From the NCBI GenBank assembly GCA_034509495.1, contig CM067511.1, forward strand, positions 27,995,656 to 28,059,655: a stretch of DNA of 64,000 bases, written 5' to 3'. The translations under genes were made by a program, and so were the position numbers. The notes beneath the pieces were generated by a model. It searched no databases. It was not told the origin of the DNA and saw only the letters and a list, made by a program, of their open reading frames with translations. Shown here one piece after another: positions 57,994 to 64,000 of this stretch (the stretch's first letter is position 1; each line of letters begins with the position of its first letter). Source of the stretch: Acestrorhynchus altus (taxonomy: Eukaryota; Chordata; Actinopteri; Characiformes; Acestrorhynchidae).

Positions 57994-60510
57994 ACAACTG
58001 TCAGTGTTCAAGGCTCTTGTCTTATTCTCTTTCAAAGGTTTGAGGTTCTGTGCTACCAATTGGGACTCTTGTGCACATGCATAACCTGAAAATGTGTGGT
58101 TGTTTCATTCAGGACAGAGTGTATAGTGTGGAGACTTTGATGACCTGAAACCATAGCAACGATCAAGGACAGACAAATCTGTGAATAAAGTTCACTATGT
58201 GTGGGGTATCTCACATTTTCAACATTGATTAGGATTTTTAAAATGCTGTAGTGTGGACCAGACCTTATACTGGAATCATTTCACACAGGTAGGTGAAAGT
58301 GTAGCTAGGAATCTTTCCTTTGGACTGTTATTGGTGTAGAGTTGTTACTCACTACATGTAGCTATGCTATGTAGTTGCAATCATATTTAAACTATTATGA
58401 AATATAATTGATATTCATAATATCCATGTAATCAAAATAATATATAATATGAATAAAATCAAAATAATGTGTAGCAGGTGACTTTTGGTTTGGTAACTTG
58501 TAATTTCATATCTGAACATCAGCTGTGAACAAAGGTCAGCTTCATTAAACTGAAGCCCATTCTGCCTGTATCAACTGACAGTAAATAACAAGCAACTTGA
58601 ACAACACTTTCAACACTGTCAGTTATTACTGTGTGATTGCTCTTTATACTGCCATTTACACTGAGTGTGCTAATCAATAACAGCTCTGTCAGTAAGCGTA
58701 GTAGAGGGTAACTCATCATATACACTGGTGAGGAATATAAATGAACTGGATTTACCTCTGTATCAGGAATGGAAAGTATTGATCTACCACATTTTTCGTC
58801 CTTGTGAATTTCATTTCAAATTATTTAAGTGTTCATTGGTCAGTTTGTACATCCTTCACTTCCTCTAAATACTCTATAAAATCAATGTGAGAAAATTCCA
58901 TTTAAAAGTTCTTTAATTGGTGAACATTTATTTGCCCAGAAGACAAATTCTAACAAGCACATGATACAAATACCATTGCTTGAATGTGTGTTGGTATCTT
59001 TGTTTAACCATTTCCAAAGATCTTTTTGAGGAAACCCAGTAACATTTGTAGTTAACCGTATCAAACGAACATGCATTTGGTGAATCAATACTTCATTAAG
59101 ATAAATCAGGTGAGTCGCTGCAGGTGAATATGAATGGATCTGTGTGACGTGTGAGGGCCCAGAGCATCTGGAACAGAACCTCTGTGTCTTTACTACATTT
59201 TCTCACTACATTTACAGTTATAATCCAAAGCCCTGTATAGCTAGTCCAATAGATTTTCATTGGATATTACTAATTTATTTATTTTTACAAATTCTGATAT
59301 AAATATCATAGAAATATCGTGTGTGTAATGTTTACTCCTAACACCTGTTTTGATATTTGAGGTCTTCATTTCGTTTTCAGATTCAGATCATTATATATAT
59401 ATATATAAATCATAATCATGAAGTTTATGAAACCATGCAAAAGAAACATCCAGTTGTTTTGCAGTCAGACACTTCCTTACAGATGCGAGTGGATAACAGC
59501 TCCAATTTTTAGAGCGTAACATAACTACGAATTAATCTGTACTAATGAACATAACGGACAATCCTTATTCCGTATCACATCTTTAGTAGTTAAAGACATA
59601 TGTACATAAATAATTTAAAACATAATCAGGGGTTTTGCTCCTAAAGTTTTGGTTTACTAAAGAGTTACTGAACTTTTCATCTCAGCAGTCAGCATCTTTA
59701 TTATTATTTATTTTTTATTTTTTTTAAAAAAGGTTAATTAAGGAATACATATAGAACTTTTAAAGGAAGGGTTCCACTATTTAAAAATCAAAGAAGTGTC
59801 AACTGAAGTCTAATGTTTGGCAAGAGAAGAGGAGGACCATTTTGATTTCTTAAGTTCTTTAAAAATGTTCTCAAAATGCAAAGGTTCTAAGGCAATTAAA
59901 GGGTCTCTTGACATTTTGAAGAAATTATATGAACATTTAAATGGCTCCTCACACAAACCCCTTTTAAAGCATTGTTTTATTTATAAATTATTGTAGGGAT
60001 CTATGGCACAGAGAACAGTTTCATCATCTTTACATTTAAGAACGTGCCAAAACACACTACACCATTATATGCTTCAGATTTTCCCATCTTTATTAAATGT
60101 TCAACATAGAACATCTAAATGCAAAGAAATGTTGAATTCCTAAATGGTTATTTGCCTCATTAAATAAATCTTATAATAAATAATTGAATTGATTGATTCA
60201 AATTTGGATTATGATCTTATTTGTCCAGTGTTTCCTACACACTAAACACAAATGGTTCAGTATGCAGGAGTAATGAAAAGTGGTCTCTTGGCTCACAACT
60301 GGAAACCCTTTTTTTGGATCTATATACTGAACTGTTGCCAGTGACTCCAGAGTTTCCTTCAACAAGGAAAAGAAACATATTTAAGCATTCAGATGGTTAC
60401 TTGTTGTTATGGTTCTCTATTGACACCATTGCCTTACTAAAGAACCACTGAAAATGCATTTTTAAAGAACACATATGGTTCATTACATTTTTTATAAATG
60501 ATGAAGAAGA
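57994..60510. other. intergenic, nothing recognised
   Basis: AT-rich, with a short (TA)n at 59391-59407. There is no exon, RNA gene or named element. Confidence 0.4.
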
Positions 60511-60533
60511 GGAAAGGAAAGGAAAGGAAAGAG
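60511..60533 (+). repeat. (GGAAA)n short repeat
   Basis: Four to five ggaaa units. Confidence 0.85.
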
Positions 60534-60539
60534 AAAACA

Positions 60540-60790
60540 TGTCTGGATTTCGAGCTGAGTCTATTTCTCCAGGCATAATTGCCTCAATTAGCTGTGTCCT
60601 TATATCTCTCCAGTCGTCTCACTTTGGCTCTAAAGGACTGCTGCTGCAAAGTAATTATGAAGCATGGGACTCAATCAAATCTCTGACTAGTATATTTAAT
60701 TACTGTGGTAATGATTGTTAATCACTATGCTGATGGATTCACTGTGAAGGCTTGGGGGTGTGGAGTACTGGGACAGGCACATATATGGGG
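60540..60790. promoter_or_regulatory. candidate conserved non-coding element
   Basis: Unique block with ccaggcataattgcctcaat, tagctgtgtcc and gtaatgattgttaatcacta; ataattgcctcaatta is a partial palindrome of homeodomain words. No coding frame is credible. Confidence 0.3.
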
Positions 60791-60899
60791 GGAAAAAAAA
60801 AAAAAAAGCATGTGTGCACATGCATTTGCTTTCCATTAAACAGAGAAGACATATTGGGCAGCACATAGGCCTTGCTGTAGCCTAGCATGGGGATTTGGT

Positions 60900-61240
60900 G
60901 TATTGGATTTGTAAATATAAGAGATTTGATTCAGCGAGTGCACTCATCCCCTCATGTCTTTATCTTCCCTTAGCCTTGTGAGCACGACTAAGCCATCAGC
61001 TTCCCTCAGCCACGCGAAAAAAATCCCTCTTTTTCCTGCTCGCTCAGTCTTACCTCATTCTCTCCTTAGACTTGGACCTCAGATGAGATGGAAATTCCAA
61101 CCTCTGCTTTGCACCACATCCAACTTTTCCTTCCGGCATCTCTCCCAATCAGGCCTTCAGTGAGGTTTTAATAGCATGGCTGATTGCAGCAAAAGCACTT
61201 GATTTATCTGACCCTGTTAATGATCCTTGACCCTACACTG
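60900..61240. promoter_or_regulatory. candidate conserved non-coding element
   Basis: A second unique block close to the previous one, pyrimidine-rich in its middle (tctttttcctgctcgctcag) and ending gcatggctgattgcagcaaa and gacctgttaatgatcc-like words. The plus frame 60954-61163 has no recognisable domain. Confidence 0.25.
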
Positions 61241-63234
61241 TGAAGAAAATTGATTGCTGCAAAGAATGATCCATGGGAGACTCACGTAAGGGTTCTTGTT
61301 AGAGAAATTAAAATATTGGATTTTACAGTAAATATCTGATGTTGGCAGAAATAAGCAGGGATGTGTAAATCGTGTACTGATGGACTTCAAGCTTCCCATC
61401 ATTCATTGTGGTCATGTTTTTCCTCCCATGTGGTGTGTGTGAGTGTGTATCAATGCATTTTGTTACCGAGAAATATTCTGTGAACTAGTTCATCACATTG
61501 AGGGATGGCGTGCTATTCTATTCAGACCGACATAGCTTTGCTGGGGATCAAGCTTGTGATCTCCCAATGTAAAGGTCAATACACCGAGAGTTCATCCACT
61601 TGACCAATGTTCAAGCCACCATGATATAGATAACATTCTCAGATACTCAGACATACTCAGAAATACCTAACTATGAACAAACATTTTACATATTTAAGTC
61701 TCAAATAAATAATCCACATCAACAATATCAACTGTTTCAAAACTGAATTACTGTTTCATGTGTTTCCTCTTCCATAATAAGAATAATAAATGAACAAAGT
61801 GATTTGAATCCTCAGACAGTATTCAGATTAGCTAATTAAAACAATGCCTCTTAGAAGAAAATCAGAAGTTATCAAAAAAAAAATGAAATCTATGACTGGG
61901 GCTGTATTGAAATTCAATACTAAAAAGGCACCGACCAAAGCATCTCAGTAATACCAAATACCAAAAATTCTCAAAGAGTGATGCATATTTTCAAGACTTT
62001 GCATAAAACGCAGGAGAAGAAATTCATAAAATAAATGAAACTTCATAATGACCTGACTAATGTTCACTTTGTTTTGCTTCACTTGTTTTTCCATCACTCC
62101 TGCCAGCACCCACCAAATATACTACCATTGGCACCTGTTTACATCTGTAAAAAGAATTGTACCCCCAGCTTGAACAACCCAACTGCTTTGTGTTCTTCTG
62201 AACTGCATTATATAACATAAGACAGTTTTTGCAAAGGGTTGCCCACATTTTGATGCACCACTGAATTGTAATAGTCTAAATAGCATATTTACTGTATTAT
62301 TGCTATTCTGGGCTCTGCACATTGCTAACTGCACTGTGTCACTCTGGTGAAGTGAGATACAATACTTGTAAGAACTGTGTAACCCAAATAGCCAGTCATA
62401 TTTATTTTTTTAAAAATTGTAATATCACTCTTCCAATTCTGCCCACTCTTCACTTGAGTGAATGAGACTTCTATATCTCTCAAATTGTCCAGAAATGCAT
62501 GTGTAACGTTTCCTTTTTTAAGTGGATCAAAGCACAAATTACTCATCCTGATCCTATTCCAACAATGTTGCTTTAACATCCTGAATGCATAATATGTGAA
62601 AAGTGATCACAATTCAGAAAGAATCAAAGGCTACATACAGATAATTAATTATTATAGAGTATTCTAAAGTACTAACAATCCTGAGTGCATAAAATAATAA
62701 GACAAAAGGCCTGTACAGTATATGGATAACTAATTATGGATTGTTAGCAGCCCTACATTGGCCCAGAAGTATAAAACTACAGATAAACTAAACAGCAAGC
62801 ACATAACCCCCAGAAGAAAAAGGAAAAAGCAAAAGGACTGACAAGCAGCAAGTAATTTCATAATCTAGGACTGTGTGCATGTGTGTGTGTGCATGCGTGT
62901 GTGAATACATTCATGGTTATAGAGGTCGAATGAAGTGAAATAAGGCAAATAGTGATGCTGCCGATAAAGACTGTCCGTGCAAGGCATCCCTAAGCTTCAG
63001 GTGAGTGAACATAGAGTGAGAGCGCTGGATCAATGGGCAAACTCAGATTAAAGTGAAGGTGAGGGTCTGCTTATCTTCACTCAGTCTGGGCAAATAGATG
63101 TAGGACAGCACTGCGGTCATGTTCTCATTAGATTGCAGAATTACACTGCCTCTCAGGTTTAAGGGGCAGTTCCACAAAAACCTGCTGTTGAGAATTTATG
63201 TTGGTTTGTGTTAACTGGTTAAAGATTACCTTGA
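61241..63234. other. intergenic, nothing recognised
   Basis: AT-rich, with a tg/gcatg-rich stretch at 62875-62905. No gene signal was found. Confidence 0.4.
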
Positions 63235-63668
63235 TATACAGCGCATCCGGAAAGTTTTCACAGCACTTTTTGGCACATTTTTTTATGATACAGCCTGATT
63301 CCAAAATGGATTGAACTCATTTCTTCTGTCACAATTCTACACACAATTCCCCCGTGACGACAAAGTGAAAAGGGCTTGTTTGAAATTTCTGCAAATTTAT
63401 TAAAAATAAAAAAAACAAAATACATGTACATAAGTATTCACAGTCAGTTGATTGGAAATGATTTAGAAAGGCACACACCTGATTATACAGTATATGACAT
63501 AGTATATACACATCTGTTTTATATGACATGGTAGACTGTTTGTCAGGGCACAAACCAAGCCATCTAAGCAACTGTCTGTAGACCTCTAAGACACGATAGT
63601 ATTGAGGTACAGATTGTGAGGTACAAAAATCTGCTGCTTTGAAGGTCCCAATGAGCACAGTGGCCTTG
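63235..63668 (+). mobile_element. 5' end of a Tc1-like transposon
   Basis: Begins tatacagcgcatccggaaag, then cagcctgattccaaaatgga, caaatttattaaaaataaaa, acatgtacataagtattcac, gaaaggcacacacctg and tctgctgctttgaaggtccc. These are the left inverted repeat and N-terminal coding region of a fish Tc1 family. An internal deletion is likely and the 3' part is absent. Confidence 0.8.
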
Positions 63669-64000
63669 CAATGGTGTAAGCTTACGCATTAGCACAATTT
63701 ATGTCAAATACTTACCAGTTCTTACCTGTGTATACCTCACACTCACCCTGTGCCAAAAGAGTAACAGAGTCAAAGACTCTGAGCTTTATTTACCTGGGTG
63801 AGTCCATCTTTGCTGAAGGAGAGGGGAGATTGGACCAGTGAAGAGACAGTGAAGAGAGTGGTTAAATACCAATAGCTATTGTCCAATTAAAAATGACTTC
63901 TGAACGTGTTTAGAGAATAGTAATGGTGATTGCCGATTACAGGCTATAATTGTAAATCGACATCAATTATATGCTGTATTGTGAACGTTACCTTTGTTGA
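63669..64000. other. intergenic, nothing recognised
   Basis: Unique AT-rich sequence to the window edge. Confidence 0.3.

Overview
The window is vertebrate nuclear DNA and very probably from a teleost fish. It has introns with GT/AG borders, AATAAA poly(A) signals, many long microsatellites, and repeat families typical of fish: Tc1/mariner relics of several lineages, a tRNA-type SINE in at least four copies, a hAT MITE and a pogo-like element. The mix of families (recalled, not searched) suggests an otophysan such as a characin or catfish. There are no operons, CRISPR arrays or complete autonomous transposons. I recognise two protein-coding genes, both in the first 23 kb.

Gene 1 (minus strand, 10549 to 3777) is a complete six-exon cutA-type gene, the divalent-cation-tolerance/CutA1 family. 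The exons join in phase to give 170 codons: a hydrophobic N-terminal anchor followed by the small trimer-forming CutA1 domain, with its characteristic HPYEIPEI segment in the last exon. Its promoter side is a GC-rich block around 10.45-10.73 kb. Its introns hold a Tc1-type MITE (intron 5), a LINE reverse-transcriptase relic split by a younger retroposon (intron 2), and a long AT-rich minisatellite (intron 1).

Gene 2 (plus strand, 17905 to 22637) is a five-exon type I receptor of 238 codons: signal peptide, one V-set immunoglobulin domain, an uncharged transmembrane helix, and a tail with two ITIM-like tyrosine motifs. It resembles the large teleost families of single-V inhibitory receptors (NITR/CD300-like). 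The exact family cannot be settled by reading alone.

Layout: 1-1.85 kb, possible 3' end of an unidentified plus-strand gene; 3.8-10.7 kb, cutA; 10.7-17.8 kb, microsatellites, a hAT MITE with perfect 8-bp target-site duplications, a retroposon with a perfect 19-bp duplication, and a Tc1 relic; 17.9-22.7 kb, the Ig receptor; 22.7-64 kb, about 41 kb with no recognisable gene, made of transposon relics, SINEs, simple repeats and several unique blocks that look like candidate conserved non-coding elements. The two genes have no evident functional link. No undescribed system beyond these was found; the most interesting items are the twin-ITIM receptor and the reconstructed cutA gene.
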